32,202 nt of DNA from the NCBI GenBank assembly GCA_017548125.1, contig JAFYNK010000008.1:1-32202 (forward strand), given 5' to 3'. Position numbers and translations under genes: made by a program. The notes under the pieces were generated by a model. That model saw only the letters and a list, made by a program, of their open reading frames with translations. It was not told the origin of the DNA and did no database searches. This DNA comes from Bacteroidales bacterium. GTDB lineage: Bacteria > Bacteroidota > Bacteroidia > Bacteroidales > F082. Of this stretch, positions 1 to 8,488 are shown piece by piece (the stretch's first letter is position 1; each line of letters begins with the position of its first letter).

Positions 1-138
1 CATGCTTTATGTTTTTTCTCGGAATCTTTTCGCCTTTCTTTCAATCACATAGCTCGCTATGTTCTTTCAAGAAAAACAAAAATCTTCTCAAAGAAAAATT
101 CATAAATCATTTGCAAAGCAATTTATAGAAATCCCCTT
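1..138 (+). repeat. 138-bp dispersed repeat, copy 1
   Basis: This stretch is repeated in inverted orientation at 13324-13461 with two mismatches by my alignment (at window positions 20 and 95). It contains a perfect 7-bp inverted repeat with a 2-base loop (ACATAGC TC GCTATGT, 47-62) flanked by two copies of the octamer CTTTCAAN. It ends 6 bases before the ATG of the ATPase gene. The left edge coincides with the window edge, so the element could extend further upstream. No open frame in it looks like a protein. It may be a non-autonomous mobile repeat or a regulatory element; the sequence does not decide. Confidence 0.9.
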
Positions 139-144
139 AATGCG

Positions 145-1527
145 ATGTTAAGAAGAAAGATAGAATCGATTTTGGCTGAGTGGAAGGATTCCAAATCTAA
201 AAAACCACTTGTGATAAAAGGTATTCGCCAATGTGGAAAAACATACATAGTCCAAAAATTTGCAAAAGAGAATTATGAGAATGTGGTTTATATGAACTTC
301 ATTCTCGAACCAGATAAAAAGTCTGCTTTTACTGGTAATATAGATGTTGATACCATTCTTCTTAATTTGTCAGCCTTGATACCAGGTAGTCGTTTTGTTA
401 AAGGTAAGACTTGTATTGTCTTTGATGAGATTCAAGAATGTAGAGAAGCGAGAACTGCATTAAAGTCATTTCAAATAGATGGGCGTTTTGATGTTATTGC
501 TACAGGATCTCTTTTGGGAGTAAGAGGATACGGTAAAAGCGACAATAAATTGGATGTTGGACAGGATTCTGTTCCCGTAGGATATGAAACTGTGATTGAA
601 ATGTATCCGTTGGATTTCGAAGAGTTTCTATGGGCAAATGGAATCAATGATATGGTTGTTGATTCGGTGAAGTCGTGCTTTGCGAATGAGACGGTGGTTC
701 CTGATGGCATTCATAAAGTGATGATGGAGTTGTTATATAGATATATCATTGTAGGAGGTTTGCCTGAGGTGGTGAATACATTTGTCGAGACTAAAAATAT
801 CGAGTTCACATATAAAGTGCAGCGCAACCTTATAGCCGAATACGAAGAGGATATGGTTAAGTATGCTGACAATGCGGACAAGTCGCGAATTCGTGAGTGT
901 TTCGAGTCTATTCCCAAACAACTGGCCAAGGAGAATAAGAAGTTTCAGTATTCGGTAGTACAAAAAGGAGGACGCTCTTCGCAATATATAGGTAGCATTC
1001 AATGGCTTGAAGATGCAGGAATAGTTAAAAGATGTTATAATACACAAATTACAGAGTTGCCTTTAGAGGGAAATTCTATTGATGATTGTTTCAAATTGTA
1101 CACTTCTGATATAGGTCTTCTTGTAGCAATGCTTGATTATGGAACTCAGGCTGATATTCTAAAAGGAAATCTTTTAGGTTATAAGGGTGCTATATTCGAG
1201 AATCTTATGGCGGATTTCCTTTGTAAGTCTGGTCAGAAATTATATTATTTCCAGAAGGATAGTGGTCTTGAATTGGATTTCCTTGTGCAATACAAAGGTG
1301 AATGTGTGGTGGTGGAAGTCAAGGCAAAATCTGGGAGAGCTAAGAGTTTGAGAACAGTTCTGAAGAACAAGGAGATTTATCATGTCAATAGTGCTGTCAA
1401 ACTTGGGAAATATAATGTAGGACGTGAAGGAGAGGTGCTTACAATACCACTTTATATGGGATTTCTTATCAGGGATAATCTTGCAGATGTTATAGTTCCA
1501 GATATTGATATGAGTTTGTTGGGCTAA
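145..1527 (+). CDS. AAA family ATPase with C-terminal DUF4143 domain
   Basis: This 460-residue protein has the usual length and layout of the DUF4143 ATPase family. The Walker A motif is GIRQCGKT at residues 26-33 and Walker B ends in DE at 94-95. The C-terminal DUF4143 region carries a PD-(D/E)XK-like pattern, D378 then E391-V-K393. Family members are numerous and variable in Bacteroidales genomes. Their cellular role is poorly defined; DNA or defence-related roles are suggested by the nuclease-like fold but not shown here. The ATG at 145 is used; an ATG at 140 is out of frame and meets a stop at once. The gene begins 6 bases after a 138-bp repeat, and I see no TAnnTTTG box in front of it. 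It is separated from the next gene by a promoter, so it is probably not part of the butyrate operon. Confidence 0.9.
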   Translation: MLRRKIESILAEWKDSKSKKPLVIKGIRQCGKTYIVQKFAKENYENVVYMNFILEPDKKSAFTGNIDVDTILLNLSALIPGSRFVKGKTCIVFDEIQECREARTALKSFQIDGRFDVIATGSLLGVRGYGKSDNKLDVGQDSVPVGYETVIEMYPLDFEEFLWANGINDMVVDSVKSCFANETVVPDGIHKVMMELLYRYIIVGGLPEVVNTFVETKNIEFTYKVQRNLIAEYEEDMVKYADNADKSRIRECFESIPKQLAKENKKFQYSVVQKGGRSSQYIGSIQWLEDAGIVKRCYNTQITELPLEGNSIDDCFKLYTSDIGLLVAMLDYGTQADILKGNLLGYKGAIFENLMADFLCKSGQKLYYFQKDSGLELDFLVQYKGECVVVEVKAKSGRAKSLRTVLKNKEIYHVNSAVKLGKYNVGREGEVLTIPLYMGFLIRDNLADVIVPDIDMSLLG

Positions 1528-1583
1528 AACTATCTGCCTTAGTTTTTTTCGAGGTTCTCGGTTCAAAATTAAAAGTTTTTTCT

Positions 1584-1591
1584 TACCTTTG
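1584..1591 (+). promoter_or_regulatory. Bacteroidota -7 box (TACCTTTG) for the butyrate operon
   Basis: TACCTTTG fits the Bacteroidota consensus TAnnTTTG. It lies only 10 bases before the ATG at 1602. With initiation a few bases after the box, the mRNA would have almost no leader. No convincing -33 TTTG was seen. Confidence 0.65.
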
Positions 1592-1601
1592 TATCCGTAT
1601 T

Positions 1602-3599
1602 ATGCCTTCGAAGAAAATACATAAAATATTAGTCGCGAACAGAGGTGAAATAGCGGTTCGTATCATCGGCACTTTACGGAAGCTGAGCATAGCTTCTGTT
1701 GCAGTATATGCCGACAACGACGCTGATTCTCTGCATTGTCGTATCGCCGATGAGGCTCGTCCTCTTGGTGGCGGCAGTCTTAAAGACACATATCTCAACA
1801 TACAGAAAATCATTGACTCTGCTTTAGATGCCGGCGCCGACGCCATACATCCTGGCTATGGATTCTTGTCGGAGAATGCCGAGTTTGCAGAGGCATGTAG
1901 AGCCAATAACCTGATATTTATCGGACCTGATGCCGAGTCGATGCGACTGATGGGCGACAAGATAAGAGCGCGTCAGTTTGCGATAGACAATGACATCCCT
2001 GTCGTCTGGGGATTGGTGGGCAGCGTTGAAGAAATAGAAGCGCAAGCCGCCGCCCTTCCGTATCCCGTATTGATAAAAGCCTCTGCGGGCGGCGGCGGTA
2101 AGGGTATGCATATAGTAGAAGACGCAGCGCAACTGCATCTCTCCCTCGAACAAGCTTCACGCGAAGCTGAGAAATATTTCGGCAACGGACAGATCTTCAT
2201 TGAACAATATATTAGAAATCCTCGTCATATCGAGGTGCAGATTCTTGCTGACCATCACGGCAATGTCATACATCTCTTCGAACGCGAATGCTCCGTGCAG
2301 CGCCGCTATCAGAAAGTGATAGAAGAGTCACCTTCTCCAACGCTGACAGAAGAAAGACGTCAGACAATATGCGAGACGGCTGTCGCTATATGTAAGTCGA
2401 TGAACTACAAAAACGCCGGCACCGTGGAGTTTATCCTCGACGAGAACCAGAACTTCTACTTCCTTGAGATGAACACTCGCATCCAGGTGGAACATCCCGT
2501 CACTGAACAAAGGACAGGCATCGACATAGTGGAAGAGCAGATCCGCATAGCACGCGGCAAGGTTATGGGCTACACTCAAGACTCTATAACGGCCAACGGC
2601 CACGCCATAGAATGTCGTATCTACGCTGAAGACCCGGAAAACAATTTCATGCCGGCACCAGCAGAGCTGACATTATACCATGAACCTAATATGCGCGGCG
2701 TCAGAATTGACAGCAGCATCAACGGCCCAACGACAATATCTGACAGCTACGACCCAATGATAAGCAAGCTCATCTGTCATGGCAAGACGAGAGAGTCTGC
2801 TATAGAGATAACAAAAAACGCACTTAAAAACTATATAGTTCAGACAAGAAAGACCAATATCCCATATCTTCAGAGTATCATCGATAACGAAGATTTTCTA
2901 AATAACAGAATAGACACTTCCTATTGCGAGAAACATCAGAAAGAACTCGTGACATCAATGCATCAGATGCGTGACGAGGTCAAGAAAGAAGACGCAGCGG
3001 CATTGTTCCTTTTCTACGATTTCAATAAGTTATATCTCGAAAATAAAAACATAGATAATGTTTGGGAAGAAATAGGATATTGGCGTTTCAATATGAATAT
3101 CATCGTTGAAGTTGATGGCAAGCCTTATACTGTCAATGTCGAGAAGATAAGACGTAAGTCGTTGAACTGCATTATCAACGGCCAGGATTATGAAGTCCTG
3201 CTCTCGCAAAACGGCGGCGGCATCAATAAAGTCATCATCAACGGAACGGCAGAGTCCGTCTTTGTTTCAGAGACTTCAGACAACAATTATTGCGTTCATC
3301 TGAAAGGCCTCGACTTCATCTGCCGTCGTAACGATGAGCTTAACTATACAAAAGATTATTCAAACATAGATGTCAAGAATAACGACATGACATATTTCTC
3401 GCCAATGCCAGGTAAGGTTATTAAAGTCAATGTGAAGGAAGGCGACGTGGTGAAAGAAGGCGATGTCTTGTGTGTCGTTGAGGCAATGAAAATGGAAAAC
3501 AACATTAAGGCGATGACATCAGCCCAAGTGGCTAAGGTCCTCGTTAATGAAGGTGATAAAGTAGATGTTAAAACAATTTTGATAGAATTAGTATTATGA
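1602..3599 (+). CDS. biotin carboxylase fused to biotinyl carrier domain (acyl-CoA carboxylase alpha-type subunit)
   Basis: The protein (665 aa) would carboxylate its own biotin with ATP and bicarbonate and pass the carboxyl group to a separate carboxyltransferase. The N-terminal biotin carboxylase domain starts KILVANRGEIAVRI. The ATP-grasp part carries the glycine loop KASAGGGGKGMH, and the catalytic region includes FLEMNTRIQVEHPVTE. The C-terminal lipoyl-like domain contains AMKMEN with the biotinylated lysine at K630. The length is that of propionyl-CoA or methylcrotonyl-CoA carboxylase alpha subunits, longer than free-standing AccC. No carboxyltransferase gene is in the window, so the substrate is open (acetyl-, propionyl-, methylcrotonyl-CoA or pyruvate). 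Its TGA overlaps the ATG of the acyl-CoA dehydrogenase (ATGA, 3596-3599), implying translational coupling. The name accC is often used but would overstate the assignment. Confidence 0.93.
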   Translation: MPSKKIHKILVANRGEIAVRIIGTLRKLSIASVAVYADNDADSLHCRIADEARPLGGGSLKDTYLNIQKIIDSALDAGADAIHPGYGFLSENAEFAEACRANNLIFIGPDAESMRLMGDKIRARQFAIDNDIPVVWGLVGSVEEIEAQAAALPYPVLIKASAGGGGKGMHIVEDAAQLHLSLEQASREAEKYFGNGQIFIEQYIRNPRHIEVQILADHHGNVIHLFERECSVQRRYQKVIEESPSPTLTEERRQTICETAVAICKSMNYKNAGTVEFILDENQNFYFLEMNTRIQVEHPVTEQRTGIDIVEEQIRIARGKVMGYTQDSITANGHAIECRIYAEDPENNFMPAPAELTLYHEPNMRGVRIDSSINGPTTISDSYDPMISKLICHGKTRESAIEITKNALKNYIVQTRKTNIPYLQSIIDNEDFLNNRIDTSYCEKHQKELVTSMHQMRDEVKKEDAAALFLFYDFNKLYLENKNIDNVWEEIGYWRFNMNIIVEVDGKPYTVNVEKIRRKSLNCIINGQDYEVLLSQNGGGINKVIINGTAESVFVSETSDNNYCVHLKGLDFICRRNDELNYTKDYSNIDVKNNDMTYFSPMPGKVIKVNVKEGDVVKEGDVLCVVEAMKMENNIKAMTSAQVAKVLVNEGDKVDVKTILIELVL

Positions 3600-4738
3600 A
3601 TTTTGATTTGACAAAACAACAAATAGAGTTTCGAGAAAAGGTGCGTGACTTCGCAGAACGCGAGGTTAAAGCAGTGGCTGCCTACAACGACGAAAACGAA
3701 ATCTTCGACGTTGAGCTGACAAAAAAAATGGCAGACCTTGGACTCTTAGGAATATGCGTCCCTAAAGAATACGGTGGACAAGAGCTCGATACTCTTTCAT
3801 ATATTATCGCTGTTGAAGAACTCGCTAGAATAGATGGTTCGACAGCAGCTACTATCGCGGCTGACAACTCATTGGGTATCAGTCCTATTAAAGAATACGG
3901 AACTAAAGAACAAAAAGAAAAATATCTCCCTCGTCTATGCAAGACACATCTCTGGGGCTTCGGCTTGACAGAAGAAAACGCAGGCTGCGACTCGAGAGGC
4001 ACACAGTCAACAGCACGTCAGGAAGGCGACAGCTGGATTCTCAACGGAACTAAAATATTCATCACCAACAGCGCTACTCCTATGACATTGGGAAGCACAT
4101 TGCAAGTTATCTCAGGAGAGAAAAACGGCAAGCCAGAATTTACTACGTTCTTGATGGAGAACGACGCTGAAGGCTTCTCACAAGAACCAATGAACCGTAA
4201 GATGATGTGGCGCGCTTCCAATACGGGAAAACTCACTTTTGAAAATGTGAAACTTCCTAAAGAGAATATGCTCGGCGAACCAGGACAAGGCTCTCATATC
4301 ATGCTTGCAACCTTGGACGGCGGCCGTCTCTCTATCGCTGCCATGGCATTGGGCTGCGCTCAAGGTGCCTACGAGATGGCTCTCGCTTATTCACAAAAAA
4401 GAGAACAATTCGGCAAACAGATATGTAAGTTCCAGGCTGTCAGCTTCAAACTTGCCGACATGGCAATGAAGATTGAAGCAGCACGTTGTCTCCTCTATAA
4501 GGCTTGTAGAATAAAAGACGCTGGTATGCCTTTCAGCAAAGAAGCCGCGATGGCGAAACTGTACTGCTCTGAAGTCGCTGCGGAAGTGTGCGACAACGCA
4601 GTTCAAGTGATGGGTGGTCACGGTCTGTTGAAAGATTTTGACATGGAAAGATTCTACCGCGACCAAAGAATACTGCAAATAGGAGAGGGAACATCAGAAA
4701 TATTACGTCTCGTTATCTCACGACATATTGGTTGTTAA
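3596..4738 (+). CDS. acyl-CoA dehydrogenase, short-chain (butyryl-CoA dehydrogenase-like)
   Basis: This 380-residue FAD enzyme oxidises acyl-CoA to enoyl-CoA, or reduces crotonyl-CoA in the fermentative direction. It starts NFDLTKQQIEFREKVRDFAE as in short-chain acyl-CoA dehydrogenases. It carries the FAD/substrate stretch WGFGLTEENAGCDSRGTQST, ending with GEGTSEILRLVISRH. E364 in GEGTSEI occupies the position of the catalytic base of the short-chain and butyryl-CoA enzymes; isovaleryl-CoA dehydrogenases keep their base elsewhere. Placement before phosphate butyryltransferase and butyrate kinase favours a role in butyrate formation. No electron-transfer flavoprotein genes (etfAB) lie in the window. 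A branched-chain acyl-CoA substrate remains possible because the partner is a biotin carboxylase. Confidence 0.93.
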   Translation: MNFDLTKQQIEFREKVRDFAEREVKAVAAYNDENEIFDVELTKKMADLGLLGICVPKEYGGQELDTLSYIIAVEELARIDGSTAATIAADNSLGISPIKEYGTKEQKEKYLPRLCKTHLWGFGLTEENAGCDSRGTQSTARQEGDSWILNGTKIFITNSATPMTLGSTLQVISGEKNGKPEFTTFLMENDAEGFSQEPMNRKMMWRASNTGKLTFENVKLPKENMLGEPGQGSHIMLATLDGGRLSIAAMALGCAQGAYEMALAYSQKREQFGKQICKFQAVSFKLADMAMKIEAARCLLYKACRIKDAGMPFSKEAAMAKLYCSEVAAEVCDNAVQVMGGHGLLKDFDMERFYRDQRILQIGEGTSEILRLVISRHIGC

Positions 4739-4773
4739 TGAAATAGAAGTTTAATAATATAAAATTTTGCATT

Positions 4774-5673
4774 ATGAATAAATTAGAACAAATGTTTGAA
4801 GTATTGCGTAGCCGTCCAAAGAAACGTTTGGCAGCAGCTTACGCTAATGATGACCACACAATCTGCGCTGTTAGCGCTGCTATCGACAACGGCTTGATAG
4901 AAGGTATTTTGTGCGGTGATAAAGATGTTATCGCAAAAGTTTGCGAAGCAGAAAACATCGATATCAATAAATTCACTATTGTTCACGAACCTGACGAAGT
5001 GAAAGCAGCAACAAAAGCTTGTGACCTCATCAACGCAGGTGAAGCTGACATCATGATGAAAGGCCTTCTTTCAACAGATAAATATATGCGCGCTATCTTG
5101 AACAAAGAACGCGGCTTATGTCCTCCAAACGCAACATTGGCTCACGTTTGTGCAATAGAAAATCCTAACTACCACAAATTGTTAATCGCTAGTGACTGCG
5201 CTATCATCCCAGCTCCAGATTTCAAACAAAAACAAACATTATTAAAATATTTAGTAGCAACAGCTAACGCTTTGGATATCAAGAATCCTAAATTGGCTGT
5301 TATCACTGCAACAGAACAAATGCTCGTTGGTATGCAAGCATGCGTTGACGCAGCTCTCATCACTAAGATGGCAGAACGCGGCCAAATCAAAGGCTGCGTC
5401 GTTGACGGCCCTATCTCATTAGACCTCGCTATCGACGCTGAAGCAGTGGCTATCAAAGGTTTCAAGAGCCCTGTAGCTGGCGACGCCGACTGCCTCTTAT
5501 TCCCATGCATCGAAGCTGCTAACGTATTCTACAAATGTAACAGCAAGTTCAACCACGCTGAAGTCGCAGCAGTCGTTATGGGCGCTAAGGTTCCATGCGT
5601 ATTGTCATCACGTGGCGACACATCACAAACAAAGTTATATTCAATCGCTTTAGCAGCATTGTTAGCAAAATAA
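4774..5673 (+). CDS. ptb: phosphate butyryltransferase
   Basis: The 299-residue enzyme exchanges CoA for phosphate on butyryl-CoA, giving butyryl phosphate for the kinase encoded next. The stretch AGEADIMMKGLLSTDKYMRAIL is typical of the phosphate acetyl/butyryltransferase family, as is the glycine/proline-rich VVDGPISLDLAIDAEA. The length matches Ptb (about 300 aa) rather than the longer Pta. It lies 35 bases after the dehydrogenase and 30 bases before buk. All seven arginine codons are CGT or CGC, with no AGA, unlike the AGA-rich envelope genes nearby; this suggests high expression. Branched acyl-CoAs are also accepted by family members, so isobutyrate or isovalerate production is possible. 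Confidence 0.95.
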   Translation: MNKLEQMFEVLRSRPKKRLAAAYANDDHTICAVSAAIDNGLIEGILCGDKDVIAKVCEAENIDINKFTIVHEPDEVKAATKACDLINAGEADIMMKGLLSTDKYMRAILNKERGLCPPNATLAHVCAIENPNYHKLLIASDCAIIPAPDFKQKQTLLKYLVATANALDIKNPKLAVITATEQMLVGMQACVDAALITKMAERGQIKGCVVDGPISLDLAIDAEAVAIKGFKSPVAGDADCLLFPCIEAANVFYKCNSKFNHAEVAAVVMGAKVPCVLSSRGDTSQTKLYSIALAALLAK

Positions 5674-5703
5674 TTGATAATATAAAATATAAAAAAATAG
5701 ACT

Positions 5704-6774
5704 ATGCACAAATTATTAATCATCAACCCAGGTTCAACATCAACAAAGATTGCTGTTTTCCAAGATAAAGAATGCGTATTCAAGACAAACATCAAACACT
5801 CAGCAGAAGAGATAGCTCCATTCGAACATATCGCTGACCAATATCACTTCCGTAAAGAAGTTATCCTCAACACTTTGAAAGAAGCTGGTATGGAACTCAA
5901 CGACCTTTCAATGGTTGTTGGTCGTGGCGGTTTGTTGAAACCTCTCACATCAGGTATCTATGAAGTTAACGAAGCTATGAAACGCGACTTAGTCAACAGC
6001 CCTGTTGGTGAACACGCTTGTAACCTCGGCGGTTTAATCGCTGACGATATCGCTAAGTCAGTTGGCGTTAAGGCTTATATCGCTGACCCAGTTATCGTTG
6101 ACGAAATGGAAGACGTAGCACGTTTCTCAGGTCACCCTGCATTTCCACGTATGTCAGTTTTCCACGCTTTGAACCAAAAGATGATTGCTCGTCAACATGC
6201 AGCAACAGTTGGCAAGAAATATGAAGAATTGAACCTCATCGGTATCCACCTCGGTGGCGGCATCTCTGTAGCAGCTCATAAAAAAGGTCGTGTTGTTGAC
6301 GTCAACAACGCTTTGAACGGCGACGGTCCTTTCACACCAGAACGTTCAGGCGCATTGCCATCAGGTCCTCTTATGAACGCTTGCTTCAGCGGCAAATATA
6401 CTAAGAAAGAAATCGACCTCATGCTCAAAGGTCAAGGCGGTTTCGTTGCTTACCTCGGCACAAACGACGCTATGGAAGTTGAAAACAGAGTTAAAGCTGG
6501 CGACAAAGAATGGGAACTCGTCTATCGCGCTATGGCATATCAAGTTGCTAAAGAAGTTGGCGGTCTCGCAGCATCAGCATTCAGCATGGACGTTGACGCT
6601 ATCTTCGTAACAGGCGGTATGGCATACGACAAGAACTTCTGCAAGATTTTAGATAGCCACCTCGGCAAGATTGCTCCAGTTTGCGTATATCCAGGCGAAG
6701 ACGAAATGATGGCCCTCACATTAAACGGCCTCATGGTACTCAACGGCGAAACAGTAGCAAAAATCTACGAATAA
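5704..6774 (+). CDS. buk: butyrate kinase
   Basis: The 356-residue kinase of the ASKHA fold makes ATP and butyrate from butyryl phosphate and ADP. It has the N-terminal phosphate loop INPGSTSTKIAVF, the central HLGGGISVAAH motif and the C-terminal FVTGGMAYD adenosine motif. Length is as expected for Buk. It is the last gene of the operon; an 8-bp tandem repeat begins right after its stop and a strong terminator follows at 6812-6843. Nine of ten arginine codons are CGT or CGC, as in ptb. With ptb it gives a substrate-level phosphorylation route, the alternative to butyryl-CoA:acetate CoA-transferase. Confidence 0.95.
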   Translation: MHKLLIINPGSTSTKIAVFQDKECVFKTNIKHSAEEIAPFEHIADQYHFRKEVILNTLKEAGMELNDLSMVVGRGGLLKPLTSGIYEVNEAMKRDLVNSPVGEHACNLGGLIADDIAKSVGVKAYIADPVIVDEMEDVARFSGHPAFPRMSVFHALNQKMIARQHAATVGKKYEELNLIGIHLGGGISVAAHKKGRVVDVNNALNGDGPFTPERSGALPSGPLMNACFSGKYTKKEIDLMLKGQGGFVAYLGTNDAMEVENRVKAGDKEWELVYRAMAYQVAKEVGGLAASAFSMDVDAIFVTGGMAYDKNFCKILDSHLGKIAPVCVYPGEDEMMALTLNGLMVLNGETVAKIYE

Positions 6775-6806
6775 AAGACTACAAGACAACAAGTCAACAA
6801 GACTAC
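6775..6806 (+). repeat. 8-bp tandem repeat, 4 units, abutting buk stop
   Basis: Units are aagactac, aagacaac, aagtcaac and aagactac. The array starts at the base after the buk TAA and runs almost to the terminator stem. Confidence 0.8.
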
Positions 6807-6811
6807 ATGAG

Positions 6812-6843
6812 GGAGCGCTGCTGTTAAAGTGGCGCTCCTTTTT
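6812..6843 (+). terminator. rho-independent terminator of the butyrate operon
   Basis: A perfect 7-bp GC-rich stem (GGAGCGC 6812-6818 with GCGCTCC 6832-6838) has a 13-base loop and is followed by five T residues. It lies 37 bases after buk. Confidence 0.9.
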
Positions 6844-6845
6844 AG

Positions 6846-6873
6846 TTAGGAATTAGGAATTAGGAGTTAGGAG
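6846..6873 (+). repeat. 7-bp tandem repeat (ttaggaa), 4 units
   Basis: Units are ttaggaa, ttaggaa, ttaggag and ttaggag, in the gap between buk and the convergent ostA-like gene. The same heptamer family recurs inside the coding sequence near 31936 and 31984. Confidence 0.85.
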
Positions 6874-6879
6874 TTGGCA

Positions 6880-6903
6880 GTTCAATGGTTCAACGGTTCA
6901 ATT
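6880..6903 (+). repeat. 8-bp tandem repeat (gttcaatg), 3 units
   Basis: Units are gttcaatg, gttcaacg and gttcaatt. The array lies 7 bases after the preceding heptamer array and before the 3' end of the convergent ostA-like gene. Confidence 0.8.
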
Positions 6904-6922
6904 AAATCAGACCTCAACACCT

Positions 6923-8413
6923 CTAAAACTCACTTCTCATCGGTTTTATGTCTTCTTGCCATAAGAAGCCGTTAAGATATTCCATGTTATCTTTCAGTTG
7001 CTCTTCTGGATATAAAGTCTCTTTGATATTCTTGAAATATTTTATGTTGGAAATCTGTCGGTTCCTGATTCTGATATCCATCTCTGCCGATTGTGAGAAA
7101 TTGACTCCAATAAGGCTGCCGTCGTCGTCTCTGAGCCAATAAATCGTCTCGGCATTGCCTTCGTTGAACATGTGGTCAATATCGTTTCCTTTGAAAAATG
7201 TCGTTATCTGTTTGCCTTTTATCTGATTGAAACCGTCGATGGAATCTTGTTGTATGACAAAGGCGTTAGGACGCATCAAGAGCTTGTCGATGCTTTTTTT
7301 TCTGATGTGTATGTTGATAGAATCGCCGCTCAGCTGGCTGTCTTCAGCCCAGATGACAGGCTTGGTTCTCATATAGACTGTCGAGTCGGCGACAACATAA
7401 TGCAATGAGTCACATTTTCCTTGAATGTCATTTCTGAAAAATCTTACATTGTAAAACGCTTTGATACGTTGAATGTCGTTTGTTAATGTATCGAAAATGA
7501 TATAAAGAGTGTCGGCTTTGGCAAACAGAGTGTCTGTTTCTTCATAATAATAACCTCTTAAATTGTTTGTTATCATGCATTTGCCTAAGTCTTTCCACAT
7601 CTCTGCATAATTGCCTTTTAAGATGCCTTTGTTGACGGTGTCTTCAATTATTACATCGTTGAGCGCCTTTGCATAACTGGTTTTCTTGTTGTAATACATT
7701 GTGTCGGCTGTCATAGTCTGTTTTTCGTTTCTCAAAGATGCGCGTCTGTCGAGATAAGCTAATTCTGTTTCGGTATTATACCAGCCGTAGTTTCCAAATA
7801 AAGTGTTCTCCTTATTATATATATTCGTCGGACCGTAGAAATACATAATTTCATTGTCGGTGTCATACACCAGAGTGTCGGAGACGATTTTATAATCGGG
7901 CATTGTTCCTACGACATCTTTTCTGAAATAAAGTACTTTTATGTCGTCTCTGTAATAGCCTTTTCTGCTTACGAGTTTCTTGTCGTTGCGAGTTATCGTT
8001 CCTTTGTTAGGATAAGTGGCGAGATGTTTCACTCGGTCGTAGGTCATATATTGCGTTTTCAGAACAGTGGAGTCGTCTTTAAGAATCACGTCATGGAAAA
8101 GTTCTGCAAACTTTGTCTCGCCATTATATTTCAACAACTTACTGTAAATGTTTACGCTGTCGTTGACGATTATATGAACGTTGCCGAAGCCGTCGAAGAA
8201 TTTTGTCTTTTCATTATAATAAGCGCTGTCGCTATAGAAATAAGTTGAGTCTTGACGCATGACGACATTGCCAATCAAACGCTGCACATCTTTGCCAAGA
8301 CGCTCGTCATAATCAGCCATGTCAGCATTCAGGATATGAATGACAGTCTTGCTCTTCTGCGCCGAAACACCCCACGACAGGAGTAATAATATTGCTAAAA
8401 TATAATGTTTCAT
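6923..8413 (-). CDS. OstA/LptA-like periplasmic protein
   Basis: A secreted protein of 496 residues from ATG 8413, with a clean signal peptide ending GVSAQ. The body has many short beta-strand repeats of the OstA/LptA type, for example GNVVMRQDSTYFYSDSAYYN and GNVHIIVNDS. This is the form in which Bacteroidota carry the LPS-transport periplasmic bridge; it is longer than E. coli LptA. The frame also opens at a TTG (8431), but that codon lies in an 8-bp tandem repeat and would put six residues before the signal peptide, so I use the ATG. It is the last of three minus-strand genes after an amidase and an MCE protein; lptD lies divergently beyond the amidase, which supports a role in LPS export. 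The exact partner role (LptA or LptC-like) is not settled by the sequence. Confidence 0.85.
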   Translation of the reverse strand: MKHYILAILLLLSWGVSAQKSKTVIHILNADMADYDERLGKDVQRLIGNVVMRQDSTYFYSDSAYYNEKTKFFDGFGNVHIIVNDSVNIYSKLLKYNGETKFAELFHDVILKDDSTVLKTQYMTYDRVKHLATYPNKGTITRNDKKLVSRKGYYRDDIKVLYFRKDVVGTMPDYKIVSDTLVYDTDNEIMYFYGPTNIYNKENTLFGNYGWYNTETELAYLDRRASLRNEKQTMTADTMYYNKKTSYAKALNDVIIEDTVNKGILKGNYAEMWKDLGKCMITNNLRGYYYEETDTLFAKADTLYIIFDTLTNDIQRIKAFYNVRFFRNDIQGKCDSLHYVVADSTVYMRTKPVIWAEDSQLSGDSINIHIRKKSIDKLLMRPNAFVIQQDSIDGFNQIKGKQITTFFKGNDIDHMFNEGNAETIYWLRDDDGSLIGVNFSQSAEMDIRIRNRQISNIKYFKNIKETLYPEEQLKDNMEYLNGFLWQEDIKPMRSEF

Positions 8414-8421
8414 TTTTTTAA

Positions 8422-8461
8422 AAGTCACCAAGTCGCCGAGATACCAAGTCGCCGAGATTTA
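8422..8461 (+). repeat. 8-bp tandem repeat (aagtcgcc/gagatacc), 5 units
   Basis: Units are aagtcacc, aagtcgcc, gagatacc, aagtcgcc and gagattta, just upstream of the ostA-like ATG. The same units reappear, in both orientations, in the 5' part of the regulator reading frame at 32122-32202. Confidence 0.85.
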
Positions 8462-8488
8462 ACTAAAATACCATTCACTCCTAATTAT

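Noticed and set aside
733-1047. Antisense reading frames inside the ATPase, lptD, bamA and other genes
   Set aside because: They lie opposite strongly conserved proteins, have no recognisable domains or promoters, and are expected by chance.
145-1527. ATPase gene as a transposase or the mover of the 138-bp repeat
   Set aside because: It has AAA and DUF4143 features and no transposase catalytic motif, and the repeat flanks a far larger segment.
1602-3599. Pyruvate carboxylase or complete acyl-CoA carboxylase
   Set aside because: The protein ends with the biotinyl domain and has no carboxyltransferase part; none is encoded nearby.
8414-8431. TTG 8431 as start of the ostA-like gene
   Set aside because: It lies in a tandem repeat and adds residues before a clear signal peptide; the ATG at 8413 fits better.
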